From Thermogemmatispora tikiterensis (GTDB lineage: Bacteria > Chloroflexota > Ktedonobacteria > Ktedonobacterales > Ktedonobacteraceae), in the NCBI RefSeq assembly GCF_003268475.1, contig NZ_MCIF01000002.1, positions 4,346,692 to 4,410,691 of the forward strand: 64,000 nucleotides of DNA, in the 5' to 3' direction. Of the stretch, positions 1-9,653 are shown in pieces (the stretch's first letter is position 1; every line of letters begins with the position of its first letter). A program made the position numbers and the translations under genes. Under the pieces are notes generated by a model that saw only the letters and a list, made by a program, of their open reading frames with translations, did no database searches and was not told the DNA's origin.

Positions 1-71
1 CGAATAAGCGGCAGAGCCAGAGGCTCACTCGATCAGAGGCAAAGGCCAGGCCAAAAAGGAGGCAAGAGACA

Positions 72-389
72 ATGGCTACCGGAGCGAAACAGCGCATTCG
101 CATTCGCTTGAAGGCCTACGACCATCGCATTCTGGATCAGTCGGCGATGCAGATCGTCGACACAGCGCAGCAGACCGGAGCGCGCGTCTCTGGGCCTGTA
201 CCGCTGCCCACGGAGATCCAGAAATTCACCGTGATCCGTTCGCCCTTTATTGATAAAGACTCGCGTGAGCAGTTTGAGATTCGCACTCACAAACGCCTGA
301 TCGACATCGTCGACCCAACCAACAAGACGGTCGAAGCGCTCACGCGGTTGAATCTGCCCGCAGGTGTCGACATCGAGATCAAGCTGTAG
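72..389 (+). CDS. rpsJ: 30S ribosomal protein S10
   Basis: S10 of the small subunit head; in many bacteria it also takes part in transcription antitermination as NusE. The 105-residue product has the usual family length, with the typical N-terminal stretch ([17 protein letters not shown]) and the C-terminal [11 protein letters not shown]. An AAGGAGG ribosome-binding site lies just before the ATG. It heads the ribosomal array in this window; its promoter and the usual upstream genes (tuf, fusA, rpsG) are not included. The first 71 bases hold no gene I can support. Confidence 0.98.
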   Translation: MATGAKQRIRIRLKAYDHRILDQSAMQIVDTAQQTGARVSGPVPLPTEIQKFTVIRSPFIDKDSREQFEIRTHKRLIDIVDPTNKTVEALTRLNLPAGVDIEIKL

Positions 390-626
390 GTGGATAGGCC
401 GGAAGGAAAGCAACTTCGCCTCTGGCCGTCAGCCTGCCAGGAGAGCGCAAGCGAACGGGACAGAACGGCAGCACCGCAAGCGGTCGCGCGGGTCGCTCAG
501 TCCCGTTCACTCTCCTTAATAAGAGGGGAGATGATCTTGCACCAGGTCAGGCGGACTGATGCGGGTCAGAGCGAGGAGCCTTCGTCTGGTTCCATCCCTC
601 CCTACAGAGGAGAGTAGGTAGAGAGT

Positions 627-1454
627 ATGCTCAATGGATTGTTGGGCAGGAAAGTGGGCATGACGCAGGTGTTCGGGCCGGATGGCAATGCCATCCCCGT
701 AACCGTCATTGAAGCAGGCCCGTGCATCGTTACCCAGATCAAGACCACTGCCCGTGATGGCTACGAAGCAGTCCAGATTGGCTTTGAGCCGATCCCCGTC
801 AAGCGTACGACGCGCCCGCTACTTGGGCACCTTGGTCACCGGCTGCCGCTCTTAAGAGCCCAGCGCCGCCGTCTGCAGCAGTATCAGCAGGAGCAGCGCG
901 CCAAAGCCCGCGACCAGGAAGAAGGGGCCAAGAGCGGGAGCGCAGCGCAGACGTCCGAGGAAAAGAAGCCAGACAAGCAGATTCAGAAGCTCCTGGCCTT
1001 GCAGGAGAACCGCCAGCGCCGTCCGGGACCGGAGCTGGGACCTTTCCGCATTCTGCGTGAGGTCAAACTTGAGGAAGGGGCTTCGCCCGACAAACTAGAG
1101 CTGGGCGCCCGTTTTGACGTCAGCCTCTTTAAGGTCGGTGAATTCGTGGATGTGATCGGCACCTCCAAAGGAAAGGGGTTCCAGGGCGGCGTCAAGCGCC
1201 ACGGCTTTGCTGGCGGCCCCAAGACGCATGGACAGTCGGATCGTCATCGTGCACCCGGCTCCATTGGCTCCGGTACCACCCCCGGGCGCGTGCTCAAGGG
1301 CCTGCGCATGGCCGGCCACATGGGCAATGCGCGCGTCACAGTCAAACGGCTACGAGTCATTCAGGCCGACCCGGAGCGCAATCTGCTGGTAGTCAAAGGT
1401 TCGGTGCCCGGTGCGAATGGCGGCCTGCTCATGATTAGGAAGCATAAGAGGTAG
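627..1454 (+). CDS. rplC: 50S ribosomal protein L3 with internal insertion
   Basis: L3 is a primary 23S rRNA-binding protein near the peptidyl-transferase centre. The N-terminal core ([13 protein letters not shown]) and the C-terminal core ([31 protein letters not shown]) are intact. At 275 residues it is about 65 longer than usual. The excess is a charged, Q/R/E/K-rich segment at about residues 70-137, between the strand ending in VQIGFE and the conserved LREVKLE. A 237-base spacer separates it from rpsJ, and GGAGAG precedes the ATG. The longer stretch of the rest of the gene reads as ordinary L3, so the identity is certain and only the insert is odd. Confidence 0.97.
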   Translation: MLNGLLGRKVGMTQVFGPDGNAIPVTVIEAGPCIVTQIKTTARDGYEAVQIGFEPIPVKRTTRPLLGHLGHRLPLLRAQRRRLQQYQQEQRAKARDQEEGAKSGSAAQTSEEKKPDKQIQKLLALQENRQRRPGPELGPFRILREVKLEEGASPDKLELGARFDVSLFKVGEFVDVIGTSKGKGFQGGVKRHGFAGGPKTHGQSDRHRAPGSIGSGTTPGRVLKGLRMAGHMGNARVTVKRLRVIQADPERNLLVVKGSVPGANGGLLMIRKHKR

Positions 1455-1463
1455 GTAACGGCG

Positions 1464-2237
1464 ATGCCCTCGACAACAGTTTATAACATGGCCGGCGAGG
1501 CCGTGGGAGAGCTTGAGCTAAACGAGCAGGTCTTCGGGATCACGCCCCATATCCCGGTGCTCCACCAGGTGGTCACCGCCCAGCTGGTCAACCGCCGCCA
1601 GGGCACCGTCTCCACCAAGCGCCGTGGCGAGGTCTCGGGAGGAAACAAGAAGCCGTACCAGCAGAAAAGAACCGGTCGGGCGCGCCAGGGAAGCATTCGC
1701 GCGCCCCACTTCCGCCACGGTGGCGTGGTCTTTGGACCGCGGCCTCGCATCTATCATCACGACGTGCCACGCAAGATGCGGCGCCTAGCGATTCGCTCGG
1801 TGCTCTCGGATAAAGTGGCTAACAATCGCCTGATTGTCGTGGACCGGCTCCAGCTGGAGCGGCCCCGCACCAAGGATATGCTAGAGGTGCTCAGCAAGCT
1901 GCCTGTCGGCGACAGCAAGCGCGTGCTGCTGATGCTGCCGCAGCGCGATGAGAACGTCTTGCTCTCGGCGCGCAATATTCCAGGCACCAAGGTTGAGCAT
2001 GTCTGTGCCATCAATGTCGTAGAGCTGCTGAAGCACGACAGTGTCATCATGCCGGTGCCGGCTGTGCGCTGGCTGGAATACGTCTTCGGTGAAGGACTGA
2101 GCGCCGAGGAGGCCAGCCAACGAATTGCCGAAGCCGAGGGCGAGGTCGAGGCCCAGGCGGAGGCTGCGGCGCAGGAAGAGCTTCAGAGCGAGGCCAGTGC
2201 CGACGCTGAGGCCGCCGGCGACAGCGAGGAGGGGTAG
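1464..2237 (+). CDS. rplD: 50S ribosomal protein L4 with acidic C-terminal tail
   Basis: L4 binds 23S rRNA, and its long loop lines the peptide exit tunnel. The loop motif GNKKPYQQKRTGRARQG and the PRIYHHDVPRKMRR region are present. Length is 257 residues against about 205 in most bacteria; the last 50 or so residues are an A/E-rich acidic tail rather than a domain. It starts 9 bases after rplC and is followed 3 bases later by rplW, so it is clearly co-transcribed. In enterobacteria L4 represses its own operon; nothing here shows that directly. Confidence 0.97.
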   Translation: MPSTTVYNMAGEAVGELELNEQVFGITPHIPVLHQVVTAQLVNRRQGTVSTKRRGEVSGGNKKPYQQKRTGRARQGSIRAPHFRHGGVVFGPRPRIYHHDVPRKMRRLAIRSVLSDKVANNRLIVVDRLQLERPRTKDMLEVLSKLPVGDSKRVLLMLPQRDENVLLSARNIPGTKVEHVCAINVVELLKHDSVIMPVPAVRWLEYVFGEGLSAEEASQRIAEAEGEVEAQAEAAAQEELQSEASADAEAAGDSEEG

Positions 2238-2240
2238 GCC

Positions 2241-2540
2241 GTGGAGATCACCGAGGTTCTGCGTCACGGAATCATCACGGAAAAATCGGTCAAACTCCAG
2301 GAGCAGCACAACCAGTATACCTTTAAGGTGGCGCCAGAGGCCACGAAGATCGACGTGCGCCGCGCCGTCGAGCAGCTCTTCAATGTGAAGGTGCTCAAGG
2401 TCAACATCATCAACGTGCCCGGCAAGAAGCGCGTCCTGCGCCGGCGGGGGGCCCTGCCACGCGTCATCCACGGGCAGCGCTGGAAAAAGGCCATCGTGAC
2501 CATCCAGCCGGGTCAGACCATTGAGGCGTTGAAGGCATAA
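2241..2540 (+). CDS. rplW: 50S ribosomal protein L23
   Basis: L23 sits at the exit of the peptide tunnel and docks trigger factor and SRP. The 99-residue product has the usual length and begins with the typical pattern ([21 protein letters not shown]), followed by [16 protein letters not shown]. The start is GTG at 2241, three bases after the rplD stop, which suggests translational coupling. The C-terminal half keeps the [18 protein letters not shown] stretch typical of the family. Confidence 0.97.
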   Translation: MEITEVLRHGIITEKSVKLQEQHNQYTFKVAPEATKIDVRRAVEQLFNVKVLKVNIINVPGKKRVLRRRGALPRVIHGQRWKKAIVTIQPGQTIEALKA

Positions 2541-2550
2541 GGGGAAAACA

Positions 2551-3384
2551 ATGCCAGTAAAGCAGTATAAGCCAACGACACCCGGGCGGCGCGGCATGAC
2601 GGTTTCGACCTTCGAAGAGATCACGAAGACGGAGCCAGAGAAGTCGCTGATCAAGCCGCTCAAAAAGCATGCCGGTCGCAACAACCAGGGCCGGATCACC
2701 ACTCGCCATCGAGGCGGAGGTGCGAAGCGAGCCTACCGGATCATCGACTTCAAGCGCAACAAGCTGGGCGTGCCGGCCAAAGTGGCCGCGATCGAGTACG
2801 ACCCTAATCGCTCGGCTCGCATAGCCCTCCTGCACTATGTTGACGGTGAGAAGCGCTACATCATTGCTCCGCTCGGGCTGAAGGTGGGTGACTACCTGAT
2901 GGCGGGGCCAGAGGCCGACATCAAGCCGGGCAATGCCCTGCCGCTCAAGAACATTCCGGTTGGCACCACCATTCATAACATTGAGCTGGTGCCCGGGCGC
3001 GGGGGCCAACTGGTGCGCAGCGCTGGCGTGGGGGCGCAGCTGATGGCTAAGGAGGGTGAGTACGCTCTCATTCGCCTGCCGTCGGGCGAGCTGCGCTACG
3101 TGCACAGCCGCTGCATGGCCACCGTTGGTCAGGTCGGCAATCCCGACCATGAGAACATCACCATCGGCAAGGCGGGCCGTTCCCGCCACATGGGCCGACG
3201 GCCTGCGGTGCGCGGCGCGGCCATGAACCCCTGTGACCATCCGCACGGCGGTGGCGAAGGACGCGCGCCGCGCGGCGGCCAGCCGCAGACACCCTGGGGC
3301 AAGCCCGCCCTCGGTGTCAAAACGCGGCGCAACAAGCGGACTGATCGCTTCATTGTCCGTCGGCGCAACGCTGGTCGACGCTAG
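2551..3384 (+). CDS. rplB: 50S ribosomal protein L2
   Basis: L2 supports subunit joining and peptidyl transfer. The 277-residue length is standard. Visible hallmarks are [16 protein letters not shown] near residues 43-58 and the C-terminal [15 protein letters not shown] signature, which carries the universally conserved histidine. The gene begins 10 bases after rplW, in the normal S10-operon order, with GGGGAA before the ATG. Confidence 0.98.
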   Translation: MPVKQYKPTTPGRRGMTVSTFEEITKTEPEKSLIKPLKKHAGRNNQGRITTRHRGGGAKRAYRIIDFKRNKLGVPAKVAAIEYDPNRSARIALLHYVDGEKRYIIAPLGLKVGDYLMAGPEADIKPGNALPLKNIPVGTTIHNIELVPGRGGQLVRSAGVGAQLMAKEGEYALIRLPSGELRYVHSRCMATVGQVGNPDHENITIGKAGRSRHMGRRPAVRGAAMNPCDHPHGGGEGRAPRGGQPQTPWGKPALGVKTRRNKRTDRFIVRRRNAGRR

Positions 3385-3432
3385 CGAGTGAGTTGGCCAG
3401 ACAGGCACAGGTAGGAGGAGGAGAAAGAAAGC

Positions 3433-3720
3433 ATGTCGCGCTCGCGTAAGAAGGGTCCATACATTCACGAATCGCTGAGGAAGAAGGTCCTGGCGATGCG
3501 GCGCAGCGGTGAGCGCCGCCTGATCAAGACCTGGTCGCGTGCCTCAACCATCTTCCCCGAGATGGTTGGCTTGACCATCGGCGTGCACAATGGCAAAACC
3601 CATGTGCCGATCTATATCACCGAAAACATGGTAGGCCATAAGCTGGGAGAATTCGCTCCCACGCGGCACTTCCGCGGTCACTCGGGGGGAAAGAGCGAGC
3701 GGACCACCTCGGTTCGCTAG
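3433..3720 (+). CDS. rpsS: 30S ribosomal protein S19
   Basis: S19 forms a complex with S13 in the small-subunit head and contacts the A-site tRNA region. The 95-residue product is full length, with [10 protein letters not shown] at the N-terminus and the family signature [17 protein letters not shown] purine-rich AGGAGGAGA ribosome-binding site precedes the ATG. Position between rplB and rplV is canonical. Confidence 0.98.
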   Translation: MSRSRKKGPYIHESLRKKVLAMRRSGERRLIKTWSRASTIFPEMVGLTIGVHNGKTHVPIYITENMVGHKLGEFAPTRHFRGHSGGKSERTTSVR

Positions 3721-3781
3721 CCTGCTCTCTCCTCCCGCCCCTGGCGGAAGGCCAGCGGAGCCGTCTTTGATGGAGTAGGAG

Positions 3782-4132
3782 ATGCAAGTCAGGGCTATTG
3801 CGAGAAACATAGGCATTTCGCCGCGTAAGTTGCGCCTGGTCACCGATGCGGTCAAGGGACTGCGCGTCAGCGAGGCGCTGCCGGTTCTTGATTTCCTGCC
3901 CAACGCCGGGGCCAGGCCGGTCAAGAAGGTGATCCAGTCGGCGGTAGCGAACGCAGAGAACAACTACAATCTCGATCCCGACCAGCTCTACATTCTTAAC
4001 ATTGTGACAGACGAAGGGCCGCGTCAGAGGCGCTTCAAGGCCCGCTCACACGGACGATTGTCGTACATCATCCGCCGCTCCAGTCATGTCACAGTCATCG
4101 TTTCGGATGATCGAGCCGACCTGGGACGCTAA
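3782..4132 (+). CDS. rplV: 50S ribosomal protein L22
   Basis: L22 lines the exit tunnel next to L4 and is a known site of macrolide resistance changes. The 116-residue product has the family pattern ARNIGISPRKLRLVTDAVKGL and the beta-hairpin end GPRQRRFKARSHGR. GGAGATG gives a close ribosome-binding site and start. No unusual extension. Confidence 0.97.
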   Translation: MQVRAIARNIGISPRKLRLVTDAVKGLRVSEALPVLDFLPNAGARPVKKVIQSAVANAENNYNLDPDQLYILNIVTDEGPRQRRFKARSHGRLSYIIRRSSHVTVIVSDDRADLGR

Positions 4133-4173
4133 CGAATTGAGCGAGCGAAGTGCAGTGAAGGAGGAGCACGTCA

Positions 4174-5382
4174 GTGGGACAGAAGGTTCATCCCACAGGG
4201 TTCAGGCTCGGCATTATCAAAACCTGGCTTTCTCGCTGGTATGCTGAGCGTGACTACAAAGACCTGCTCGCGGAGGACATGCTGATCCGCGAGACGATCA
4301 ATCGCGAGCTGGCCAACGCGGCGGTCTCGCGCATTGAGATCGAGCGTGCGGCGGCGACGCAGGTATCGGTGACTATTCATACCGCCAGGCCGGGCATCGT
4401 GATCGGTAAGAATGGCGAGAAAGTGGACCGGCTGCGCAATCTGCTGGAGTCGAAGATCCATAAGCGAGTGCGCCTCAACATTGTGGAGATTCGTCAGCCG
4501 GAGCTGGATGCCTACCTGGTTGGTCGCACGATCGCTGAGCAGCTTGAGAAGCGTGTCTCGTTCCGGCGCGCAATGAAGCAGGCTGTGCAGAAGGCCATGC
4601 GCGCCAATGCCAAAGGGATCAAGGTCATTGTGAGCGGGCGCCTCGGAGGTGCGGAGATCGCACGTAGCGAGAAAGAGGTCGAGGGGAAGGTTCCCCTGCA
4701 TACCTTGCGCGCCGATATCGACTATGGACAGACGGAGGCCCACACGACCTATGGTGTGATTGGGGTCAAGGTCTGGATCTACAAGGGGGACGTGCTCCCC
4801 GGCAAAGGCCCGGGTCCCGAGGGACAGGAGGCTGCCCCGCAGCCAGCGCTGTTGCCGCGTGAGGTCGGCGTGGGCGAGCGGCGCATGCCCGACCGCCGCG
4901 AGCGACCCGACCGCCGCGAGCGACCCGAGCAGCGCGGCCCGCGTCCGCGGCCTGAGCACGCTCAGGGACGTCCTGGGCGTGAGCGCGGCCAGGCTCAGGG
5001 TGGTCAGCAGGGTCAGGCTCAGGGGGAGCGTGAGCGAGGTCAGCGTCCGCCACGCGGCGAGCGCGAGGGCCAGCAGGGGCAGGGGCGCCAGGGTCGTCCG
5101 CAGCGTCCGCCTCGTCCACCACGGGCTGATCAGGGTCAGCGCGGTGGCGAGCAGGGACGCCAGGCCCAGCAGCCCGAGTCGCAGCCGTCGGCTCAGCACC
5201 AGCAGCATCAGCAAAGACAGCAGCATCATCAGCACCAGCAACAACAGCAACAACAGCAGCAGCAGTCTGTCCAGGGCCCGGCGCCGACACCGACTGCTCC
5301 TTCTGAGCAGGCAGCCCCACCGACTGCCGCTGAGCAGCCACGGGGCGGCGAGCAGTCTTCTGCGGGCGGTGCTGAGGAGTAA
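4174..5382 (+). CDS. rpsC: 30S ribosomal protein S3 with long low-complexity C-terminal tail
   Basis: S3 lies at the mRNA entry channel. Residues 1-210 form a complete S3: [14 protein letters not shown], the KH motif GKNGEKV at 78-84, and the C-terminal domain ending [13 protein letters not shown]. Residues 212-402 are a disordered-looking tail made of P/R/E/G repeats, including a doubled PDRRER unit encoded by an 18-bp direct repeat, followed by poly-Q stretches. The total of 402 compares with 210-250 in most bacteria. The start is GTG after GAAGGAGGAG. The reverse strand of the tail is open over a long distance because of the biased composition and is not a gene. Confidence 0.96.
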   Translation: MGQKVHPTGFRLGIIKTWLSRWYAERDYKDLLAEDMLIRETINRELANAAVSRIEIERAAATQVSVTIHTARPGIVIGKNGEKVDRLRNLLESKIHKRVRLNIVEIRQPELDAYLVGRTIAEQLEKRVSFRRAMKQAVQKAMRANAKGIKVIVSGRLGGAEIARSEKEVEGKVPLHTLRADIDYGQTEAHTTYGVIGVKVWIYKGDVLPGKGPGPEGQEAAPQPALLPREVGVGERRMPDRRERPDRRERPEQRGPRPRPEHAQGRPGRERGQAQGGQQGQAQGERERGQRPPRGEREGQQGQGRQGRPQRPPRPPRADQGQRGGEQGRQAQQPESQPSAQHQQHQQRQQHHQHQQQQQQQQQQSVQGPAPTPTAPSEQAAPPTAAEQPRGGEQSSAGGAEE

Positions 5383-5578
5383 GCAGGCTGGATCAGGGCA
5401 CGCGGTGGACAGGTAGGCCAGCGTCTCCGAGCGAACGAGCCAGGTCCAGCGGAGAGTAAGCTGGCGTAGCTAGCGACAGACGAGGAGAGCAGACGCATCA
5501 GCCCCGACCGGCCCGGGCCGCAACAGCAGGCAGATCAAGAGGCGGGGCTACCTGTGGCAAAGAGGAGAAAAGGCAGCC

Positions 5579-6010
5579 ATGTTACTGGCACCGAGACGTC
5601 CAAAGTATCGCAAACAGCATCGCGGTCGCCTGAAGGGGACCGCTCATCGCGGCAATACGATCGCTTTCGGCGATTATGGCCTGCAGGCCCTGGAACCCTG
5701 CTGGCTGGAAGCGCGCCAGATCGAGGCCGCTCGTATTGCCATTACGCGCTTCATGAAGCGCGGCGGCAAGGTCTGGATTCGTGTCTTTCCCGATAAGCCC
5801 GTGACCGCGAAGCCTGCGGAGACGCGCATGGGCAAGGGGAAAGGCGCCCTCGACCACTGGGTAGCGGTGGTCAAGCCCGGACATATGATCTTCGAGATCA
5901 GTGGTGTGAGCGAGGAGGTCGCCAGGGAAGCCGCACGCCTGGCAAGTCATAAGTTGCCAATCGCCACACGCTTTGTAGTCAAAGGGGAGGCGGAGCGTGC
6001 CGAAGCTTAA
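5579..6010 (+). CDS. rplP: 50S ribosomal protein L16
   Basis: L16 organises the A-site and elongation-factor region of the large subunit. The 143 residues include [17 protein letters not shown] and the family signature [20 protein letters not shown] 196-base spacer separates it from rpsC, and AGAGGAG lies 11 bases before the ATG. Its 3' end overlaps rpmC by 14 bases. Confidence 0.98.
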   Translation: MLLAPRRPKYRKQHRGRLKGTAHRGNTIAFGDYGLQALEPCWLEARQIEAARIAITRFMKRGGKVWIRVFPDKPVTAKPAETRMGKGKGALDHWVAVVKPGHMIFEISGVSEEVAREAARLASHKLPIATRFVVKGEAERAEA

Positions 6011-6206
6011 GGAGCGTCGCCAGCAGATTCGCGAGATGTCGCTGCCAGAAGCCCAGCGCGAGCTGAAAGAGCTGCGTACCAAGCTCTTCAATCTGCGCCT
6101 GCAGAAGCAGCGCGGGGAAGTCAAAAACACGCGCATCTTCGCTCAGACTCGTAAAGATATCGCTCGCCTGCTTCACCATATCTCAGAGCTGGAGGCTGAG
6201 CAATGA
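5997..6206 (+). CDS. rpmC: 50S ribosomal protein L29
   Basis: L29 is a small helical hairpin protein near the tunnel exit, next to L23. The 69-residue product shows the usual pattern ([25 protein letters not shown]) and the [16 protein letters not shown] end. It starts at a GTG inside the last codons of rplP (14-base overlap) and ends in an ATGA overlap with rpsQ, so all three are translationally linked. Confidence 0.96.
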   Translation: MPKLKERRQQIREMSLPEAQRELKELRTKLFNLRLQKQRGEVKNTRIFAQTRKDIARLLHHISELEAEQ

Positions 6207-6637
6207 CCCAGAGAACGACCGAGCAGAATGCGGCCACGCTCAGCTCAACCGGAGGGCGTCCGCTGCGCCGGCGCCCGCAGAAGGTGGGGCTGGTGATCAG
6301 CAACAAGATGGATAAGACCATCGTCGTTGCTGTAGAGCGGCTCAAGATGCATCCGCTCTACAAGAAAACCTATCGTCAGACAAAACATTTCTATGCGCAT
6401 GATGAGAACAACATCTGTCAGATTGGGGATATCGTGCGCATCGAGGAATGCCGCCCGCTGAGCAAGCTCAAGCGTTGGCGCCTGATCGAGGTGATCAAGC
6501 GCGGCAGCGGTGTTGTCCCGGTTGAGCAGGTGCTGGGCCAGGAGATCACCAGTGAGTTGGAGCGGGTCCAGCAGGGTGCTGGCCAGGTGGCGCTGGGCGG
6601 GCAGCGTGAGCAGCAAGCAGAGGAGGGAGCCGAATGA
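6203..6637 (+). CDS. rpsQ: 30S ribosomal protein S17, extended at both ends
   Basis: S17 is a primary 16S rRNA-binding OB-fold protein. The core, about residues 24-103, carries [18 protein letters not shown] and the family signature [18 protein letters not shown]. The protein has 144 residues against about 85. It carries about 22 extra N-terminal residues and a 40-residue Q/E/G-rich C-terminal tail. The start overlaps the rpmC stop (ATGA) and its own stop overlaps the rplN start in the same manner. Confidence 0.95.
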   Translation: MTQRTTEQNAATLSSTGGRPLRRRPQKVGLVISNKMDKTIVVAVERLKMHPLYKKTYRQTKHFYAHDENNICQIGDIVRIEECRPLSKLKRWRLIEVIKRGSGVVPVEQVLGQEITSELERVQQGAGQVALGGQREQQAEEGAE

Positions 6638-7002
6638 TCCAGCCCCAGACTCGTCTCAAGGTTGCCGACAACACGGGGGCCAAGGAGATCATGTGCATCC
6701 GTGTCCTTGGCACCTCAAACAAGAAGTATGCCACGGTAGGTGACGTCATCAAGGCCAGCGTCAAAAGTGCCGCTCCCAACGGTCAGGTTAAAAAAGGCGA
6801 GGTGGTCACCGCGGTAGTGGTGCGCGTCGCCAAGGAGTACGCGCGTCCGGACGGCTCCCACATTCGTTTTGACGATAATGCCGCCGTTCTGATTGGCGCT
6901 GGCAACAACCCCCGAGGAACACGTATCTTTGGTCCGGTGGCCCGCGAGCTGCGCGAGAAAAACTATGTTCGTATCCTCTCGCTCGCGCCAGAAGTGCTCT
7001 GA
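6634..7002 (+). CDS. rplN: 50S ribosomal protein L14
   Basis: L14 contributes to an inter-subunit bridge and binds the silencing factor RsfS. The 122-residue length is exactly typical. [24 protein letters not shown] at the start and the signature GDVIKASVK are present, with [24 protein letters not shown] at the end. The ATG overlaps the rpsQ stop by four bases. Confidence 0.98.
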   Translation: MIQPQTRLKVADNTGAKEIMCIRVLGTSNKKYATVGDVIKASVKSAAPNGQVKKGEVVTAVVVRVAKEYARPDGSHIRFDDNAAVLIGAGNNPRGTRIFGPVARELREKNYVRILSLAPEVL

Positions 7003-7030
7003 GGGAAGGTGAGGAAAGAAGGTAGAGACG

Positions 7031-7429
7031 ATGGCTGTCAAGACAAAAGCGAAGGAAGAGAAGCGGCCTCTGCACCGGGCCAAAATGAACATCAAGAAGG
7101 GCGACACAGTGCTGGTCATCGCGGGCAAGGATCGAGGCAAGCAGGGGACCGTGGTCAGGGCGCTGCCGCAGCTCAACAAGGTCATCGTCGAGGGAGTCAA
7201 CCTTGTGAAGCGGCACCAGAAGCCACAGGGGCAGCTGCGTCAGGGAGGCATCATTGAGAAAGCCCTGCCCATCCATGTCTCTAACACCATGCTGATCTGC
7301 ACAGAGTGCGGTCAGCCAACGCGCGTGGCCCATGAGCGTCGTCCGATGGGAGCTGATCAAAAGCTCCGCCCGGTGCGTATCTGCAAGAAATGTGGCAAGG
7401 TCATTGCTGATCGGACGAGGAGTGCGTAG
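7031..7429 (+). CDS. rplX: 50S ribosomal protein L24
   Basis: L24 initiates large-subunit assembly. A KOW motif at about residues 20-50 ([19 protein letters not shown]) and the NLVKRHQKP pattern identify it. The C-terminal part holds a zinc-ribbon-like set of four cysteines (C90, C93, C118, C121), a common form in Gram-positive-type bacteria. It has 132 residues, about 25 more than average, mainly from a short basic N-terminal extension. It lies 28 bases after rplN. Confidence 0.97.
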   Translation: MAVKTKAKEEKRPLHRAKMNIKKGDTVLVIAGKDRGKQGTVVRALPQLNKVIVEGVNLVKRHQKPQGQLRQGGIIEKALPIHVSNTMLICTECGQPTRVAHERRPMGADQKLRPVRICKKCGKVIADRTRSA

Positions 7430-7434
7430 AGATT

Positions 7435-7977
7435 ATGGCAGCACGCTTGAAGGAGAAGTATCTCAAGGAGGTGGTACCGGCCCTGCAGAAGGAGTTCAAT
7501 TACAGGAATCCGATGCAGGTGCCGCGCATCCACAAGGTGGTCATTAATATTGGGATGGGCGAGGCCATTCAGAACGCCAAGGCGATGGAAGCGGCGGTGA
7601 ACGATCTCTCGCTCATTACCGGTCAGCGCCCGGTCATTACCCATGCGCGGCGCTCGGTGGCCTCGTTCAAGGTGCGTAAGGGCATGCAGATCGGCTGCAT
7701 GGTGACGCTGCGGGGCGAGCGCATGTATTACTTTCTTGATAAGCTCATGAATGTCGCTCTGCCCCGTCTGCGCGATTTCCAGGGAGTCTCTCCGGATTCC
7801 TTCGACGGGCGTGGCAACTATACGCTAGGCTTGCGTGAGCAGCTCGTCTTTCCCGAGATTGACTATGACAAGATCGATAAGGTCCGGGGCATGGAGGTCA
7901 GCATTGTGACCACGGCACGCAGCGATGAGGAAGGGCGGCGTCTGCTCAGCCTGCTCGGGATGCCTTTCAGGAGGTAG
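7435..7977 (+). CDS. rplE: 50S ribosomal protein L5
   Basis: L5 binds 5S rRNA in the central protuberance. The 180 residues are normal in length. [18 protein letters not shown] and the [25 protein letters not shown] segment are diagnostic. The gene begins five bases after the rplX stop and is followed five bases later by rpsN, so the three genes form a tight unit. Confidence 0.98.
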   Translation: MAARLKEKYLKEVVPALQKEFNYRNPMQVPRIHKVVINIGMGEAIQNAKAMEAAVNDLSLITGQRPVITHARRSVASFKVRKGMQIGCMVTLRGERMYYFLDKLMNVALPRLRDFQGVSPDSFDGRGNYTLGLREQLVFPEIDYDKIDKVRGMEVSIVTTARSDEEGRRLLSLLGMPFRR

Positions 7978-7982
7978 GATCG

Positions 7983-8168
7983 ATGGCCAAGATCTCGATG
8001 ATCGTCAAGGCTCAGCGCAAGCCCCGTTTTAAGGTGCGCCAGCACAACCGCTGTCGGGTCTGCGGTCGCCCGCGTGCCTACATGCGCAAGTTTGGCCTGT
8101 GCCGCATCTGTTTCCGTGAGCGGGCCTTGCGTGGTGAGCTGCCCGGTGTGACGAAATCAAGCTGGTAG
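7983..8168 (+). CDS. rpsN: 30S ribosomal protein S14, zinc type
   Basis: S14 belongs to the small-subunit head. This is the short, zinc-binding form (type Z) with 61 residues. Four cysteines C24, C27, C40 and C43 sit in [12 protein letters not shown] and GLCRICFRE, and the protein ends in the usual GVTKSSW. No zinc-free paralogue occurs in the window, so no Zur-type switch is visible here. Confidence 0.98.
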   Translation: MAKISMIVKAQRKPRFKVRQHNRCRVCGRPRAYMRKFGLCRICFRERALRGELPGVTKSSW

Positions 8169-8305
8169 GTTCAGCAATCGCCCAGGTCGGCAGTGTGAAA
8201 GAGCGAGCGCGCATGTGCGTACGGGCTGGCTGCGACGGGGCGGGCCGCTGGGCTGCCTGGCTCCAGCAGGTAAGATGCCTGCCCGCGACTGCTGGGCTAG
8301 ACGGT

Positions 8306-8334
8306 CGAACGAACGAACGAACGAATGAATGAAC
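8306..8334 (+). repeat. GAAC/GAAT tetranucleotide repeat in the rpsN-rpsH spacer
   Basis: The 228-base spacer between rpsN and rpsH contains a run of about seven tandem four-base units, first CGAA-type and then TGAA-type. It is too short for a gene and no other signal is visible around it. Confidence 0.85.
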
Positions 8335-8396
8335 TGGGTGAGAGTGTCAGTGACCGACGAACGCTCGTTCTTTCATGATCGTGGAGGTGTTGTACT

Positions 8397-8792
8397 ATGA
8401 ACATGACCGATCCCATCGCGGATATGCTCACCCGCATCCGCAATGCGATCATCGCGCGGCACACGCGGGTCTCGATTCCGGCCTCCAAGATGAAGTTGGC
8501 CATTGCGCGTGTGCTCAAGGAAGAGGGCTACATCAAAGATATCGAAGTGATCAAGGATAATCCCCAGGGGACGATTCGCATCACCTTGCGCTATGTCGAT
8601 AAGAAGCCGGTGCTGTCCCAGCTGGAGCGTGTGAGTAAGCCCGGGCGGCGTGTCTATACCAAGCGCAAGGATATTCCCCTGGTGCGGGGTGGGCTGGGGG
8701 TTGCCATTCTGTCCACTCCCAAGGGCGTGATGACGGGACGCAAAGCCTATCAGCTCGGTCTTGGGGGCGAGGTTATCTGTCACGTCTGGTAG
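8397..8792 (+). CDS. rpsH: 30S ribosomal protein S8
   Basis: S8 is a primary 16S rRNA-binding protein and, in E. coli, the translational repressor of the spc operon. The 131 residues include [14 protein letters not shown] at the start and the signature [12 protein letters not shown] followed by [22 protein letters not shown] precedes the ATG at 8397. It follows the repeat-containing spacer. Confidence 0.98.
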   Translation: MNMTDPIADMLTRIRNAIIARHTRVSIPASKMKLAIARVLKEEGYIKDIEVIKDNPQGTIRITLRYVDKKPVLSQLERVSKPGRRVYTKRKDIPLVRGGLGVAILSTPKGVMTGRKAYQLGLGGEVICHVW

Positions 8793-8807
8793 ACGGGAGG
8801 TAGACAC

Positions 8808-9395
8808 GTGTCGCGTATAGGGCGTATGCCGATCCCGATCCCGCCGAAGGTCGAGGTCAGCTGGAACGAGGACAATCTGGTGACTGTCAAAGGCCCAAAG
8901 GGCGAGCTGTCCCTCAAGATCCCCTCGTCTCTCTCGCTGACCCTGGAGAATGGCACGCTCAAGGTGGCGCGCCAGTCCGATAATAAGCTGCATCGCTCTC
9001 AGCATGGCCTTTACCGCACGCTGATCAATAACATGGTGGTCGGCGTGACCCAGGGCTACAGCAAGCAGCTAGAGATTCACGGTACTGGTTACCGTGCCAC
9101 CAAGGTGGGCGATAACCTGGTGATCATGGTGGGCTATTCCCACCCGGTTGAGGTGCCGCCGCCGCCAGGCATCTCCTTCACGGTCGACGGGGTTGACCCT
9201 GTGACCAAGGCCACCAAGGTCAGTGTGGTCGGGATCGATAAGCAGAAGGTAGGCGAGATGGCGGCCATCATTCGCCGCATTCGCGAGCCGGAGCCGTACA
9301 AGGGCAAAGGCATCCGCTACGCTGGCGAGGAGATCCGGCGTAAGGCCGGTAAGGCCGGCAAGACGGGCAAGGCCGGCGGCGGTAAGAAGAAGTAA
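8808..9395 (+). CDS. rplF: 50S ribosomal protein L6
   Basis: L6 lies near the factor-binding site. The start is GTG (MSRIGRMPIPIP). The second-domain signature PEPYKGKGIRYAGE lies near residue 163. It has 195 residues against about 178; the extra part is a K/G/A repeat tail (KAGKAGKTGKAGGGKKK). It sits 15 bases after rpsH with GGGAGG before the start. Confidence 0.97.
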   Translation: MSRIGRMPIPIPPKVEVSWNEDNLVTVKGPKGELSLKIPSSLSLTLENGTLKVARQSDNKLHRSQHGLYRTLINNMVVGVTQGYSKQLEIHGTGYRATKVGDNLVIMVGYSHPVEVPPPPGISFTVDGVDPVTKATKVSVVGIDKQKVGEMAAIIRRIREPEPYKGKGIRYAGEEIRRKAGKAGKTGKAGGGKKK

Positions 9396-9473
9396 CGGCG
9401 GCCATCTGCTGGCAAGCCAGTTGGGTTGGTCTTACCCCTGGCTGGCCTCTAGACGGGCCAGCTCACTGGAGCC

Positions 9474-9517
9474 GATTGATCGATCGATCGATCGATCAAT
9501 CAATCAATCAATCAATC
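9474..9517 (+). repeat. GATC/AATC tetranucleotide repeat before rplR
   Basis: The rplF-rplR spacer carries a run of GATC units followed by AATC units, about eleven in all. Its left half (GATTGATCGATC and its complement) is palindromic and can fold on itself. This type of repeat is prone to slippage. No coding potential. Confidence 0.9.
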
Positions 9518-9653
9518 GGTCTATCACTGGCGCAGGCAAGTAAGCAAACAAGCACATCTGCGATAAGGAGGGACGTAGTGCCGATCACGTCCCTTGCAGC
9601 GTCGGTTCATCTTTCTTTATTACTCTTATAGAGAAGAACAGGGGCACGTTCTC

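Noticed and set aside
1..71. 3' end of an upstream gene such as tuf
   Set aside because: A TAA occurs at base 5-7, but one codon is not enough to identify a gene.
390..617. 75-codon frame between rpsJ and rplC
   Set aside because: Biased spacer composition; no similarity to any ribosomal or regulatory protein I know.
4171..5253. Long open frame on the minus strand opposite rpsC, Leu/Thr/Ala-rich
   Set aside because: It mirrors the biased codons of the S3 gene and tail; there is no ribosome-binding site or domain, and S3 is certain on the other strand.
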